A stretch of 64,000 nucleotides of DNA from Bartonella rochalimae ATCC BAA-1498 (GTDB taxonomy: Bacteria; Pseudomonadota; Alphaproteobacteria; Rhizobiales; Rhizobiaceae): assembly GCF_000706645.1 (NCBI RefSeq), contig NZ_KL407338.1:347079-411078 (forward strand), given 5' to 3'. The translations under genes and the position numbers were made by a program. Positions 10,877 through 22,297 of the stretch are shown piece after piece (position 1 is the stretch's first letter; each line of letters begins with the position of its first letter). Below the pieces are notes generated by a model, which worked only from the letters and a program-made list of their open reading frames with translations, searched no databases and was not told the DNA's origin.

Positions 10877-12822
10877 TTTTATGAAGACCTCCTTATTATT
10901 AAGGCTAAATTACGCTAATCAAAAAGGCAATTACTCGTATAAAGGCATGATATGAGTGAATCGCAAAAAAGAAAACATTTTTAATGATTTTAGATAATGT
11001 ATCGATTGAGAAAATTAAGCGAGTTGATAAAGATTTGATTGCTGTGTTGAGACGAGTAACAATAGAAACTCTTAGATATAATGCTTTAACTACTCTTTGG
11101 AAATTGATATTATTTTTTTACTGGGGTAATGCATAAACGTTATTCTCGCTTATATAGGAAAAACTATTTTCATGCTTATCAATGTATTTTAATATCTGTT
11201 GGGTTGTAGGCGCTTTTGATTATTTTAATCATTTTTCTAAACCATTGATTACACATATTTTCGTTATATCTATTTTACTCAAAATTCATAATAGTATTAA
11301 TATTATATGTTTATATTAGTACCATCATTTTACCTTTATATACTCAAAATTTTAAAGAAATCAATAAAATACTTTTTGTTTTTTATTGTTGATCCTCTAG
11401 AAAAAGATCAGGATTCTTAAGTAAAATAGCAGATTTTGTAAATGAAGCAGTTGAAGGTTAAGAGTCATATATTAGTTGTAATTTTCTTTTTTATAAATTG
11501 AAGTAACCAAGGCTAATTGTAGTACCGATTTCGCTTACTACGTTTGTTGGGATAGGGATGTTACATGCTATGATAGACTAAGAGATGTAACTTATATATA
11601 TCGAGAAAGTTTTTCTAGATCGGCTTTTAGCTATTAAAGCTGAGTAAATCCAAGATAGTTTTAAAGTGGATAATATAGTTGTGGGAAGAAAATAATATTA
11701 ATTTTTATTAGTGATGATGCAAAAAGGCTAAATTATGCTCTATTAGTATTACATCAAGAAAAAGCTATACTGAGGAGAAAGAGTTTGCGTTTATCAAATA
11801 TTGTAATAAGTCTTGAAACTAAGGGCAATAATTAATATGCAGGGATAGATAATTAGAGAAATTTTTCTCAGTTGAAAGTTAGAGTTGTTATCCCACAAAT
11901 TCCGAGTCTGTCTTCTTTTACTTAAGCTTTCTTTCTATATAAATTTAATGAATACGAGCAATCAAAACAGCTTTTTGATTAGCATGGATCATTAGGGATA
12001 GCTTCTGCTTGTTTGCAACATAAGTGGGCTTTATACGAGTACATTTATAGCTTATAATCTATTTCAAGATGATATTTTGTGCAAGCCTCAGTAAAAATAG
12101 CACCATTACGAGGTAAATCACATAAATGTTTTTTTGAATAGGGGGATAAATTTTAGTAACAAGTTATCTTTTTATTGAATCTTAATTTCCGATACTTAAC
12201 AATGTCTCATGTTTAGATAAGCTCGTAGTATTGATTATTTTTAGGGAGACGTGATTAATAATAGTGCGTGATTGGTAGTTGTTTAGCAAAATTATGATCA
12301 TTCCTGAAAAAGACCCTGTTATTTCATTTGATAGTAAATTTCATTTGCGGATAATTATAGAGGCAAAGAAGATCTGCATTTTTCAACTCGATATATTCAG
12401 TTTGGCTACAGAATTTTCTTTAAGGATTGATACCTAATTGTTTGATATAATGGTAATTTTTATGATCGTTTATTTAGCATAAGCTTTTTAAAGTAAAATT
12501 TTCTGGACTAGTTTTTCATTTGAAATACACTAATATAGCTCTAATTCATTTATCAGGAAGTTATCCGAGAAAACTAAAAAAGAACAAAAAGGGTTAAAAT
12601 ATAATAGAAGTTGCAGTAGTTATAATATTTTTTTAGCTAGTTGTTATTATTCTTTATATTCAGAAATTATTCATTACAAGGATAATGAAGGTTTTGTTAA
12701 AGTTCTTTCATATAAAAACAGACTGATTTATTATTATATTAATAGTCTACGATACATGTACCCATTAGGGTAGGTAAATATGTATTTTTATTTAGACAAG
12801 AAAAAATTATAATTTTAGTACT
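10877..12822. other. Gene-poor, apparently decayed region
   Basis: About 1.9 kb in which no frame exceeds roughly 50-60 codons on either strand. Some short stretches look like former coding sequence: 10984-11136 (+), 11674-11835 (+, open for over 50 codons, with ISDDAKRLNYALLVLHQEK), about 12350-12430 (+, HFSTRYIQFGYRIFF) and about 12045-12135 (-, CDLPRNGAIFTEACTKYH). I cannot assign any of them to a family. No tRNA, rRNA or CRISPR pattern is visible. The most likely explanation is one or more old pseudogenes. Confidence 0.45.
10984..11136 (+). CDS. Possible small hypothetical protein or pseudogene remnant
   Basis: 50-codon frame rich in charged and hydrophobic residues (VSIEKIKRVDKDLIAVLRRV near the start, ending in a hydrophobic FFYWG stretch). 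Its ATG overlaps the stop of a 10-codon frame (10952-10984) as TAATG; that short frame has an AAAGG ribosome site 6 nt upstream. Either the two are coupled or they are one gene with a frameshift. I recognise no family, and the location in a decayed region favours a remnant. Confidence 0.2.
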   Translation: MILDNVSIEKIKRVDKDLIAVLRRVTIETLRYNALTTLWKLILFFYWGNA

Positions 12823-14712
12823 TTATTGAAAATTAATGAAAATCCGAGTGTAATTAGAACTGTTAATTTTTATAGGATATTCTTTGTTTGCAGCCTGTAA
12901 CATTTCTAATTTTAAATCTTCTCTTATCATTGTATCTATATTAGTACGTATATCAGACGAAAGAGTATGAGCTGTAATATCTTCAGGTACGATTGATGTC
13001 GTTATTTTATAAACAATACGATTTGTCGCATTTACACCTTTTACTACGCCGTAATGATCTTTGGTACCATAAAAAAGTGCTTTAACTCCTTCAACGCCGA
13101 AGATTTGTGATGGATCTTGGCGCCGGAGAGCTGGAGTTGTTTGTTTTATGATACCAAGCTCAGTTGCAAGAGCATCAAGACTTTTTCCTTTAGCGAGTTT
13201 TTTGAGGATATCTTGGGCTTTTTCATCAAGAAGACGTTGGATTTCTTCTTCTTTCCATTGGACAATGGCATTTTGTTTTACTTCTGAAAGTGTTCTATCA
13301 CGGGCAGGGATAATCGTATCAACTTGATACCAGAGATATCCTCCTTCTGGAAGAGAAAGAGGATCCACATCAATACCTTCATGTGATTGATAAATAGCAT
13401 TTAATAAAACCTCTTTTTGAGGTAGGTCTGTGAGTATGATTCCTTCAGTTGTTTTTCCCGTTTTATCAATAGTAATTTTGCGGTGAGGCAATTTATATTG
13501 TTTTGCTAACTCTGTAAGAGAAGCACCTTTAAAACGAGCATTTTCAATTTCTGTATACTTATTGCGCAGATGAGTTACAGCATAGTTTTGGGCAAGCGTT
13601 TGACGAATATCGTTTTCTACCTTTTGAAGGGGAATTTGAGTTGAGGGTGTAATATGTACAACGCGAATAATGACAGGACCTTGCAGATCATTAATGACAG
13701 CACTAATTTCTCCTTTTTTGAGTTCAAAAATCTCAGATGCTAAATGATTAGGAAGCTCATTTTCTGCTAGAGGCCCCCTCGTTATATCACTGAGGTTTTT
13801 TTTCTCTTCTTTAACTAAAGCATCAAAACTTAAGCCCTCTGCTATTTTTTTTGCTGCATTATCAGCGGCTTCACGTGTAGAAAAACGAAGTTCTTCAATT
13901 ATACGTTTTTCAGGAGTAATAAAACGCGAGGTATTTTGAGTATAATAAGTCTGTATTTCATTTACTGATATGTTTTGTGGTTTTAAAAATTCTTCTGATG
14001 TTATAGAGAATAAAGAGACAGTACGATATTCTGGAGCACGAAATTTATTCTTGTGAGTATCAAACCATTTTTCTAATATCTCTGGATTAGGATCAGCAAT
14101 TTTTTTCTCTTTTTTTAGGTCTATAACAAGATAATCAGCGATACGTTTTTCTTCGTGATAAGTAGCAAGTGCTTTATAAAAAATATCGGGCGCTCTCATA
14201 CCAGCTAATGAAGCTGAAATAAGCTGATTACGTTTTTCTTTTTTTGTATAGTATTTTAAGAAATTATTTTCGTTAGTCTGTAATTGTTGAAGATAGTTGA
14301 GAAATAAATCGCGATTAAAAACTCTATTATACTGAAAAATATCGTCATTACCAATGATACGGGCTATCATATCTTTTGAAAGATTAATTTTCATTTTACG
14401 CGCTTGTTCATCAAAAAGCACATCCTGTTGCAACTGATTGAGAACAAAAAAGGGAATTTTATATCTCTGTATTTCATCTGGTGTAAACATTCGTCTAAGA
14501 TTAGAAGTAAGGGCTAAACGTAAACTTTGGTCAGCAAGTGCGAGATGATAAGTATCAACAGTTATTGTGGATTTTCCGGAAGTAAGAAGCTCATTTTTAT
14601 TCGTTGTATGTAATTGTGGTACACCCCATAGAAGGATAAAGCACAAAAGCAAAGTGCTAAGAAAAATCTTAGCAACCCAAGAATTTACAGAGTTTCTCAT
14701 GGTTTTAAGCAT
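12823..14712 (-). CDS. ppiD: PpiD-type membrane-anchored peptidyl-prolyl isomerase/chaperone
   Basis: 629 aa. A single N-terminal membrane anchor (residues about 12-33, FLSTLLLCFILLWGVPQL) holds the protein at the periplasmic face. A SurA_N-like chaperone region follows (about 35-200). The parvulin-type domain is around residues 245-365, with weakly conserved motifs (AEGLSFDALVKEE, GPLAENELPNHLASEIFELK); such domains in PpiD are often catalytically weak. Expected role is folding of proteins leaving the Sec channel, consistent with secG nearby. It is divergent from tpiA. The ATG at 14710-14712 was taken, and a second ATG follows four codons later. Confidence 0.88.
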   Translation of the reverse strand: MLKTMRNSVNSWVAKIFLSTLLLCFILLWGVPQLHTTNKNELLTSGKSTITVDTYHLALADQSLRLALTSNLRRMFTPDEIQRYKIPFFVLNQLQQDVLFDEQARKMKINLSKDMIARIIGNDDIFQYNRVFNRDLFLNYLQQLQTNENNFLKYYTKKEKRNQLISASLAGMRAPDIFYKALATYHEEKRIADYLVIDLKKEKKIADPNPEILEKWFDTHKNKFRAPEYRTVSLFSITSEEFLKPQNISVNEIQTYYTQNTSRFITPEKRIIEELRFSTREAADNAAKKIAEGLSFDALVKEEKKNLSDITRGPLAENELPNHLASEIFELKKGEISAVINDLQGPVIIRVVHITPSTQIPLQKVENDIRQTLAQNYAVTHLRNKYTEIENARFKGASLTELAKQYKLPHRKITIDKTGKTTEGIILTDLPQKEVLLNAIYQSHEGIDVDPLSLPEGGYLWYQVDTIIPARDRTLSEVKQNAIVQWKEEEIQRLLDEKAQDILKKLAKGKSLDALATELGIIKQTTPALRRQDPSQIFGVEGVKALFYGTKDHYGVVKGVNATNRIVYKITTSIVPEDITAHTLSSDIRTNIDTMIREDLKLEMLQAANKEYPIKINSSNYTRIFINFQ

Positions 14713-14866
14713 TATTCAATTAATCCTATAATTGGGTATATTGATTATCAGCAATGATAGAATTTGCAATAAAGATGAAGAAGATGCAAGCTTAAAGACT
14801 TGCTTTCGTTGTATAATTTGATACTTAAAGCAAAAAAAATATTAAGATAGCCTTTGAGGTGAAAAT

Positions 14867-15631
14867 ATGGCTTCGGATCTTCGACCTTTGGTTGCTGGAA
14901 ATTGGAAAATGAATGGAACAGGCGAATCTCTTGGAGAGCTGCGCGCTATTGCTGCTGGTGTTAGCTCTGATTTGGGTCGTTTGTTTGAAGCACTTATTTG
15001 TATTCCAGCCACACTTTTGTCACGTGCTTCTGAAATATTACATGATGAAAAGCTTCTTTTAGGAGGGCAAAACTGCCATTTTAACAGCAGTGGCCCTTAT
15101 ACCGGAGATGTTTCGGCATTTATGCTTAAAGAGGCCGGAGCGAGTTATGTTATTATTGGACATTCAGAACGTCGTATAGCCTATCATGAAAATGATGCTA
15201 TTGTTTGTGCTAAAGTAAAAGCTGCATGGCGAGAAGATCTTGTTCCTCTTGTTTGTATTGGTGAGACGTTGGAGGAGCGTGAAGGTGGTAAGGTATTTGA
15301 TGTCCTCATACAGCAACTTGAGGATTCTTTGCCAGATGATTCAACAGGAGAGAATATAGTTATTGCTTATGAGCCGGTATGGGCTATAGGCACAGGAAAA
15401 GTTCCTGCTTTGACAGATGTTGAGAAGATCCACAGTTTTATTCGTGAGAAGATTAGTTTTCGCTTTGGTGATGAGGGGTGTAAAATACGCCTGCTTTATG
15501 GTGGATCAGTAACGCCATCTAATGCATTTGAGCTTTTGAGTATTCCCCACGTTAATGGTGCTTTGATCGGTGGAGCAAGCCTAAAAGCAGTTGATTTTTT
15601 AAATATTTGCGATGTTTATCGTAGATTATAA
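14867..15631 (+). CDS. tpiA: Triosephosphate isomerase
   Basis: 254 aa (E. coli 255). It interconverts glyceraldehyde-3-phosphate and dihydroxyacetone phosphate. Catalytic residues are visible: Lys in GNWKMNG near residue 13, His in IIGHSERR (about 100) and Glu in AYEPVWAIGTG (about 170), plus the phosphate-binding LLYGGSV and GALIGGASL loops. GAGGTG at 14853-14858 is the ribosome site for the ATG. First gene of a plus-strand run with secG, pyrG, kdsA and eno, an order common in Rhizobiales. Confidence 0.97.
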   Translation: MASDLRPLVAGNWKMNGTGESLGELRAIAAGVSSDLGRLFEALICIPATLLSRASEILHDEKLLLGGQNCHFNSSGPYTGDVSAFMLKEAGASYVIIGHSERRIAYHENDAIVCAKVKAAWREDLVPLVCIGETLEEREGGKVFDVLIQQLEDSLPDDSTGENIVIAYEPVWAIGTGKVPALTDVEKIHSFIREKISFRFGDEGCKIRLLYGGSVTPSNAFELLSIPHVNGALIGGASLKAVDFLNICDVYRRL

Positions 15632-15711
15632 GGAGAAAATCATAATTACCCCTTGGATTATACTTAATTTGTGTGTAGGTAGTTGTGAGTAATTATTAAA
15701 GAGCAGAATTT

Positions 15712-16152
15712 ATGCAAACAGTACTCATTGTTATTCATTTTTTGGTTGTTATTGCTTTGATTGGTGTTGTGTTACTTCAGCCTTCAGAAGGCGGTGGGCT
15801 TGGAGGTGGTGGCTCAAGCTTTATGAGTACGCGTGGTGCCAAAAGTGCATTGACGCGCTTGACAACTATTTTAGCGGCTTGTTTTTTCATGACATCAATT
15901 GGACTTATTGTGATTGGAAACTTATCAAATTCTAGTTCTGATATTCTCAATCGTATTCCAGTTAATTCAGGACAAAATTCAACAAAAGAGAATGAATCAG
16001 GGAGTGCGCCATCAGTTGAGGGTGAAGCTCAGCCTTCTATTATTGATCAATTGGGCAGTGGTCCTGCATCTTCTCAACAACAAAATGGCTTAGCTATACC
16101 TGAAAATGAAGATCCACTTCCTCCACCAGTAGGTAATCCGATTTCTAAATAA
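15712..16152 (+). CDS. secG: SecG preprotein translocase subunit
   Basis: 146 aa. Two membrane helices (about residues 3-22 and 48-68) flank the conserved loop LLQPSEGGGLGGGGSSFMSTRG, shown here only by its key core QPSEGGGLGGG. SecG assists SecYE in protein export. The C-terminal tail (about 80-146) is Ser, Gln and Pro-rich, longer than in E. coli (110 aa) and typical of alphaproteobacteria. It lies 80 bp after tpiA and precedes pyrG. Confidence 0.93.
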   Translation: MQTVLIVIHFLVVIALIGVVLLQPSEGGGLGGGGSSFMSTRGAKSALTRLTTILAACFFMTSIGLIVIGNLSNSSSDILNRIPVNSGQNSTKENESGSAPSVEGEAQPSIIDQLGSGPASSQQQNGLAIPENEDPLPPPVGNPISK

Positions 16153-16294
16153 TAAGCCTAAATAGTTTTATGTAGAGTTGGTATAGATCATTATGGAATA
16201 TGGTTTTTCTACATTTTTGTTTTATGAAAGAGAGATTATTTTTTTTCATTTTTTGCTGGAAAAATCATTATGAATTATTTATCATCATAATCCC

Positions 16295-17923
16295 ATGACA
16301 CGTTATATTTTTATTACTGGTGGTGTGGTTTCTTCTCTTGGAAAGGGCATTGCAGCGGCAGCTTTGGCTGCATTACTTCGCGCTCGTGGTTATCACGTGC
16401 GGATCCGAAAGCTTGATCCTTATTTGAATGTTGATCCAGGAACAATGTCGCCTTATCAACATGGTGAAGTATTTGTCACTGATGATGGTACAGAAGCAGA
16501 TCTTGATCTTGGCCATTATGAGCGTTTTACTGGGTGTTCTACAAATAGCCAAGATAATATTACGACGGGGCGTATTTATCGCAATATCATTGAACGAGAA
16601 CGGCGTGGTGATTATTTAGGAGCAACTGTTCAGGTTATTCCACATGTGACAGATGAAATTAAGACATTCATTACTACAGGGAATGAAGAATTTGATTTTA
16701 TCTTGTGTGAAATAGGTGGAACCGTTGGTGATATTGAAGCTATGCCTTTTCTTGAAGCAATTCGTCAATTGCATAATGAATTGCCAAAGCAAAGTGCTAT
16801 TTATATGCATCTCACATTAATGCCCTATATTTCTTCAGCAGGAGAATTAAAGACAAAGCCGACACAACACTCTGTTAAAGAGCTGCGAGCAATTGGTATT
16901 GTTCCTGATATTCTTTTAGTGCGTACAGATCGCTCTATTCCAGAGGCAGAACGGCACAAGTTATCGCTTTTTTGTAATGTTCGTCCAAGTGCAGTTATTC
17001 AGGCATTAGATGTTCCAACAATTTATGATGTGCCTATAGCGTATCATAAAGAAGGCTTAGATTTGCAAGTCCTCTCTGCTTTTGGAATTGATTGTGCTCC
17101 TGAACCGGATATGGATTGTTGGAAAGATATTACATATCGGATTCATCATCCTGAAGGAGAAGTTACGATTGCAATTGTTGGAAAATATACTGGTTTGAAA
17201 GATGCTTATAAATCTCTTATCGAAGCGATTGTGCATGGTGGAGTAGCAAATAAAGTAAGGGTTAATATTGAGTGGATTGAAGCAGAGCTTTTTGAGAAAG
17301 AAGATCCTACGTCTTATTTAAAAAAGGTTCACGGGATTTTAGTTCCTGGAGCTTTTGGTGCGCGTGGTGCAGAAGGTAAAATCGAAGCGATTCGATTTGC
17401 AAGAGAAAATAAGATTCCCTTTTTAGGTATTTGTTTGGGTATGCAATTAGCTTGTATTGAGGTTGCACGCAATGTCGCAAATATTAAAAATGCTTCATCA
17501 AGTGAATTTTGCAAAACAAATGATACAGTTGTCGGTTTAATGACTGAATGGTTTAAGGGAGATGTTTTTGAAAAGCGCACTGAATTTGGAAATCTTGGCG
17601 GCACAATGCGTCTTGGTTCTTTTGTGGCTGAATTAAAAAAAGGTAGCCATATTTCGGGAATTTATGGTACCACAAAGATTTATGAGCGGCATCGTCACCG
17701 TTATGAGGTGAATATTCATTATAAAGATAGGCTAGAACAATGTGGGTTGATTTTTTCTGGCATGTCGTCAGATGGTATGTTGCCAGAAACAGTAGAATAT
17801 ATAGATCATCCGTGGTTTATCGGTGTTCAATATCATCCAGAATTAAAGTCGCGTCCATTTGATCCTCATCCACTTTTTTCTTCTTTTATTAAAGCTACTG
17901 TGAAGCAAAGTAAGTTAGGGTAG
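16295..17923 (+). CDS. pyrG: CTP synthase (glutamine hydrolysing)
   Basis: 542 aa, full length. It makes CTP from UTP with ATP and glutamine. The N-terminal synthetase domain begins with the P-loop-like [20 protein letters not shown] (residues 8-27) and has the [16 protein letters not shown] region. The C-terminal class I glutaminase domain carries [12 protein letters not shown] with the nucleophile Cys, and the His-Glu pair in [10 protein letters not shown]. Ends 35 bp before kdsA, so the two are probably cotranscribed. Confidence 0.97.
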   Translation: MTRYIFITGGVVSSLGKGIAAAALAALLRARGYHVRIRKLDPYLNVDPGTMSPYQHGEVFVTDDGTEADLDLGHYERFTGCSTNSQDNITTGRIYRNIIERERRGDYLGATVQVIPHVTDEIKTFITTGNEEFDFILCEIGGTVGDIEAMPFLEAIRQLHNELPKQSAIYMHLTLMPYISSAGELKTKPTQHSVKELRAIGIVPDILLVRTDRSIPEAERHKLSLFCNVRPSAVIQALDVPTIYDVPIAYHKEGLDLQVLSAFGIDCAPEPDMDCWKDITYRIHHPEGEVTIAIVGKYTGLKDAYKSLIEAIVHGGVANKVRVNIEWIEAELFEKEDPTSYLKKVHGILVPGAFGARGAEGKIEAIRFARENKIPFLGICLGMQLACIEVARNVANIKNASSSEFCKTNDTVVGLMTEWFKGDVFEKRTEFGNLGGTMRLGSFVAELKKGSHISGIYGTTKIYERHRHRYEVNIHYKDRLEQCGLIFSGMSSDGMLPETVEYIDHPWFIGVQYHPELKSRPFDPHPLFSSFIKATVKQSKLG

Positions 17924-17958
17924 TTCATAAATTTATTTGCTTACTTTCGAGGAATAAA

Positions 17959-18801
17959 ATGTTTAAATCAAACATTACTGTTAAAGTTGGAAATGTTGTT
18001 TTTTCAAATGAAGCACCACTTTCTTTAATTGCAGGTCCTTGTCAGATGGAGAGTCGAGATCATGCTTTTGAAATGGCGGGGCGGATTAAAACAATTGTTG
18101 ATCAGTTTGGTATTGGTTTTGTTTATAAATCTAGTTACGATAAAGCCAATAGAACATCTTTAAGTGCGACACGTGGTATTGGTCTTGAAAAAGCAATAGC
18201 TATTTTTTCTGATCTTAAGAAGGAATTTGGATGTCCAGTTCTGACTGATGTGCATACAGAAGAGCAATGTATGGCCGTTGCTTCAGTTGTAGATGTTTTG
18301 CAAATACCAGCTTTTTTATGTCGTCAAACAGATCTTTTAGTTGCAGCAGCTAGAACAGGGCGTGTTATTAATATTAAAAAGGGACAATTTTTAGCTCCTT
18401 GGGATATGGAAAATGTCTTAGAGAAAGTGACAAAAAGTGGTAATCCTAACGTTATGCTTTGTGAGCGAGGTACTTCATTTGGTTATAATCGTTTAGTATC
18501 TGATATGCGTTCATTACCAATTATGCGTTCATTCGGTGCTCCTGTTATTTTTGATGCTACGCATTCTGTGCAGGAGCCAGGTGGTCAAGGGAGTTCATCT
18601 GGTGGACAACGTGAGTTTGTTGAAGTATTAGCACGTGCTGCTGTTTCTATTGGAGTTGCTGGTATTTTTTTGGAAACACATCAAGATCCGGATAATGCGC
18701 CGTCTGATGGTTTGAATATGATCAAAATTGATAATTTATACAGATTACTTGAAATTTTGATAGATTTTGATCGTTTAGCAAAAAAACAAATTCAATATTG
18801 A
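17959..18801 (+). CDS. kdsA: 3-deoxy-D-manno-octulosonate 8-phosphate (KDO8P) synthase
   Basis: 280 aa. It condenses phosphoenolpyruvate with arabinose-5-phosphate to make KDO-8-phosphate for the lipopolysaccharide core. Family signatures: IAGPCQMES, YKSSYDKANRTS, LTDVHTEEQC, CERGTSFGYN, FDATHSVQEPG and FLETHQDP. GAGGAA 8 nt before the ATG fits as ribosome site. It sits between pyrG and eno, an arrangement seen in many proteobacteria. Confidence 0.97.
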   Translation: MFKSNITVKVGNVVFSNEAPLSLIAGPCQMESRDHAFEMAGRIKTIVDQFGIGFVYKSSYDKANRTSLSATRGIGLEKAIAIFSDLKKEFGCPVLTDVHTEEQCMAVASVVDVLQIPAFLCRQTDLLVAAARTGRVINIKKGQFLAPWDMENVLEKVTKSGNPNVMLCERGTSFGYNRLVSDMRSLPIMRSFGAPVIFDATHSVQEPGGQGSSSGGQREFVEVLARAAVSIGVAGIFLETHQDPDNAPSDGLNMIKIDNLYRLLEILIDFDRLAKKQIQY

Positions 18802-18849
18802 GTATAGGAAGTATTTTAGCACTATGTTGTTTGTGAATAAAATTAATAA

Positions 18850-20145
<1,296 letters not shown>

Positions 20146-20256
20146 TGGTTTTTAGCAGAAAGATGGAAAACATTGTATGTTAAATATAATTTACAATGAC
20201 AAACTTAAGCATTTATAGACAGCATTTTAATATACTGAGTTTTTTGAGAGGTAAGA

Positions 20257-20661
20257 GTGAGAGGTATAGTTATTAGCCAAGATCAGGGCATTTATCTTGT
20301 ATCAGGTGATGATGGCAAGCGTTATCAATTTGCGACTTGGGATTGGTTAGGAAAAAATTCACCACAAATTGGTGATTATCTTGATTTTGTATGTGAAGAT
20401 GGGGTTGCTAAGTCTGTATTTCCGATTTTAAAAAAAGAAACAAAACAATTAAAATTGATGCTTGCACTTATTTGTTGGTTTACTGGTATGTTTGGTATTC
20501 ACCGTTTTATAGTTGGTAAAATTGGGACTGGTATTGTAATGCTTGTTCTTTCTTTATCAGTTGTAGGATTAGTCGTTACTACGGTTTGGGCAATTATTGA
20601 TTTTATCTTTATTTTATCGGGAAACTTTACTGATAAAAACGGGAATAAAATTACGTATTAG
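20257..20661 (+). CDS. TM2-domain membrane protein
   Basis: 134 aa with GTG start at 20257 after GAGAGGTAA. Residues 1-60 form a small soluble domain (GIVISQDQGIYLVSGDDGKR). Residues about 66-127 form a TM2 domain: two helices with a short turn and the typical LALICWFTGMFGIHRFIVGK and VTTVWAIIDFIFI stretches. Function of TM2 proteins in bacteria is not established. It stands alone between eno and the FtsB-like gene. Confidence 0.8.
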   Translation: MRGIVISQDQGIYLVSGDDGKRYQFATWDWLGKNSPQIGDYLDFVCEDGVAKSVFPILKKETKQLKLMLALICWFTGMFGIHRFIVGKIGTGIVMLVLSLSVVGLVVTTVWAIIDFIFILSGNFTDKNGNKITY

Positions 20662-20787
20662 CAGGTCTTTATTGCGCTAAGATAGTTTAAAGAAGGTAAT
20701 AAACTACTTGTGTATGATTGTTTTGGTAATGAGGTGTTAATTAAAATAATGCATAGTTAAAATAAATCTTAAAAAAGACTGTGCTGT

Positions 20788-21129
20788 ATGTGGACAAAAC
20801 AAAAACAGAGATCAATAAAAGCGCGCTTTATATTACCGCTCATAACAGTGGGGGTGTTAGGTTATTTTAGTTATCATATTTATCATGGGAAATATGGACT
20901 TTATTCACGTAGCAAGATTAATCAACATATTATTGAGTTGCAAGAAGAACTTCATCAAGTAAAAGCTGAGCGGATATCTATTGAAAAGCGTATTTCTCTT
21001 TTACGTGATGGCCATATTGAGAAGGATATGCTCGATGAGTATGTTCGGAAAAATTTAAACTTTTCCAAGCCGAATGAGCTAACAATTTTAATTTCTCCTT
21101 CTGATCTGAATGAATTAGAAGTTAATTAA
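20788..21129 (+). CDS. Septum formation initiator family protein (FtsB/DivIC-like)
   Basis: 113 aa. Short cytoplasmic tail, one membrane helix (about residues 14-32), then a coiled coil (about 42-75, IIELQEELHQVKAERISIEKR) and a conserved end with KDMLDEYVRKNLNFSKPNE. This is the FtsB layout: a bitopic divisome protein that pairs with FtsL and FtsQ at the septum. Position between eno and pdhA is typical for alphaproteobacteria. Confidence 0.85.
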   Translation: MWTKQKQRSIKARFILPLITVGVLGYFSYHIYHGKYGLYSRSKINQHIIELQEELHQVKAERISIEKRISLLRDGHIEKDMLDEYVRKNLNFSKPNELTILISPSDLNELEVN

Positions 21130-21240
21130 GCTAAAGAGATATTTTAAACAATTACTATAGTATAGTTTGAATTGATTTATAATACTTGTAACTTTTATTC
21201 GTAGAGGTTATTTCTAATAATCATTGAAGGGAGTTTAAGT

Positions 21241-22281
21241 ATGGCAGGACGGGCTAAAAAAAGTTCTATGTCGACAGTGTATGCTGGATCATCAGATACT
21301 ACTAAAACGGCACAGATAGCTAATTTCACCAAAGAAGAAGAAATTGATGCTTATCGTGAAATGCTTTTGATTCGGCGTTTTGAGGAAAAAGCGGGACAAT
21401 TGTATGGTATGGGTTTGATTGGTGGCTTTTGTCACCTTTATATCGGACAAGAAGCTGTTATTACTGGTACATTAAAAGCAACAAAAGCAGGTGATCAAAT
21501 TATTACATCTTATCGTGATCATGGTCATATGTTAGCAGCTGGTATGAGTCCACGTGGTGTGATGGCAGAATTAACGGGGCGTCAAGGTGGTTTTTCTAAA
21601 GGAAAAGGTGGCTCGATGCATATGTTTTCTAAGGAAAAAAATTTTTATGGGGGACATGGTATTGTTGGTGCGCAGGTTCCAATTGGCTCAGGTCTCGCAT
21701 TTTCGAATCAGTATCTTGGTAAAGATAATGTGACATTAGTTTATTTTGGTGATGGGGCTGCAAATCAAGGGCAGGTTTATGAGAGTTTTAACATGGCTGC
21801 ACTTTGGAAACTTCCTGTCATTTATATTATTGAGAATAATCAGTATGCTATGGGGACATCTGTCTCGCGCGCATCTGCAGAGACTGATTTTTCTCGCCGA
21901 GGTCTTTCTTTTGATATTCCAGGCATTGCTGTTGATGGTATGGATGTTCGTGCAGTGAAAAAAGCTGCTGACGAAGCAATTGTTTGGGCACGTTCGGGTA
22001 AAGGACCAATTATTCTTGATATGCAAACTTATCGCTATCGTGGTCATTCTATGTCTGATCCGGCGAAATATAGGTCAAAAGAAGAGGTAGAGAAAATAAA
22101 GTCTGAGCACGATCCGATTAATCAAGTAAAAAATCGGCTGATTAAACAAGGTTGGGCAAGCGAGGATGATTTAAAATTTATTGATAAAGAAGTACGTGCG
22201 ATTGTAGCAGATGCAGCGGATTTTGCACAAAATGATCTAGAGCCAGATTCTTCTGAGCTCTATACTGATATTCTAGTTTAA
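21241..22281 (+). CDS. pdhA: Pyruvate dehydrogenase E1 component, alpha subunit
   Basis: 346 aa. Thiamine-diphosphate enzyme subunit that decarboxylates pyruvate for acetyl-CoA formation. The ThDP motif is [20 protein letters not shown] ending in ENNQYAMGT (about residues 168-202). Also present are the [11 protein letters not shown] loop and the phosphorylation-loop-like [22 protein letters not shown] lies 8 bp upstream of the ATG. It is 16 bp before pdhB; pdhA-pdhB-pdhC form one operon. Confidence 0.97.
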   Translation: MAGRAKKSSMSTVYAGSSDTTKTAQIANFTKEEEIDAYREMLLIRRFEEKAGQLYGMGLIGGFCHLYIGQEAVITGTLKATKAGDQIITSYRDHGHMLAAGMSPRGVMAELTGRQGGFSKGKGGSMHMFSKEKNFYGGHGIVGAQVPIGSGLAFSNQYLGKDNVTLVYFGDGAANQGQVYESFNMAALWKLPVIYIIENNQYAMGTSVSRASAETDFSRRGLSFDIPGIAVDGMDVRAVKKAADEAIVWARSGKGPIILDMQTYRYRGHSMSDPAKYRSKEEVEKIKSEHDPINQVKNRLIKQGWASEDDLKFIDKEVRAIVADAADFAQNDLEPDSSELYTDILV

Positions 22282-22297
22282 AGCAGGGGAAGCAAGT

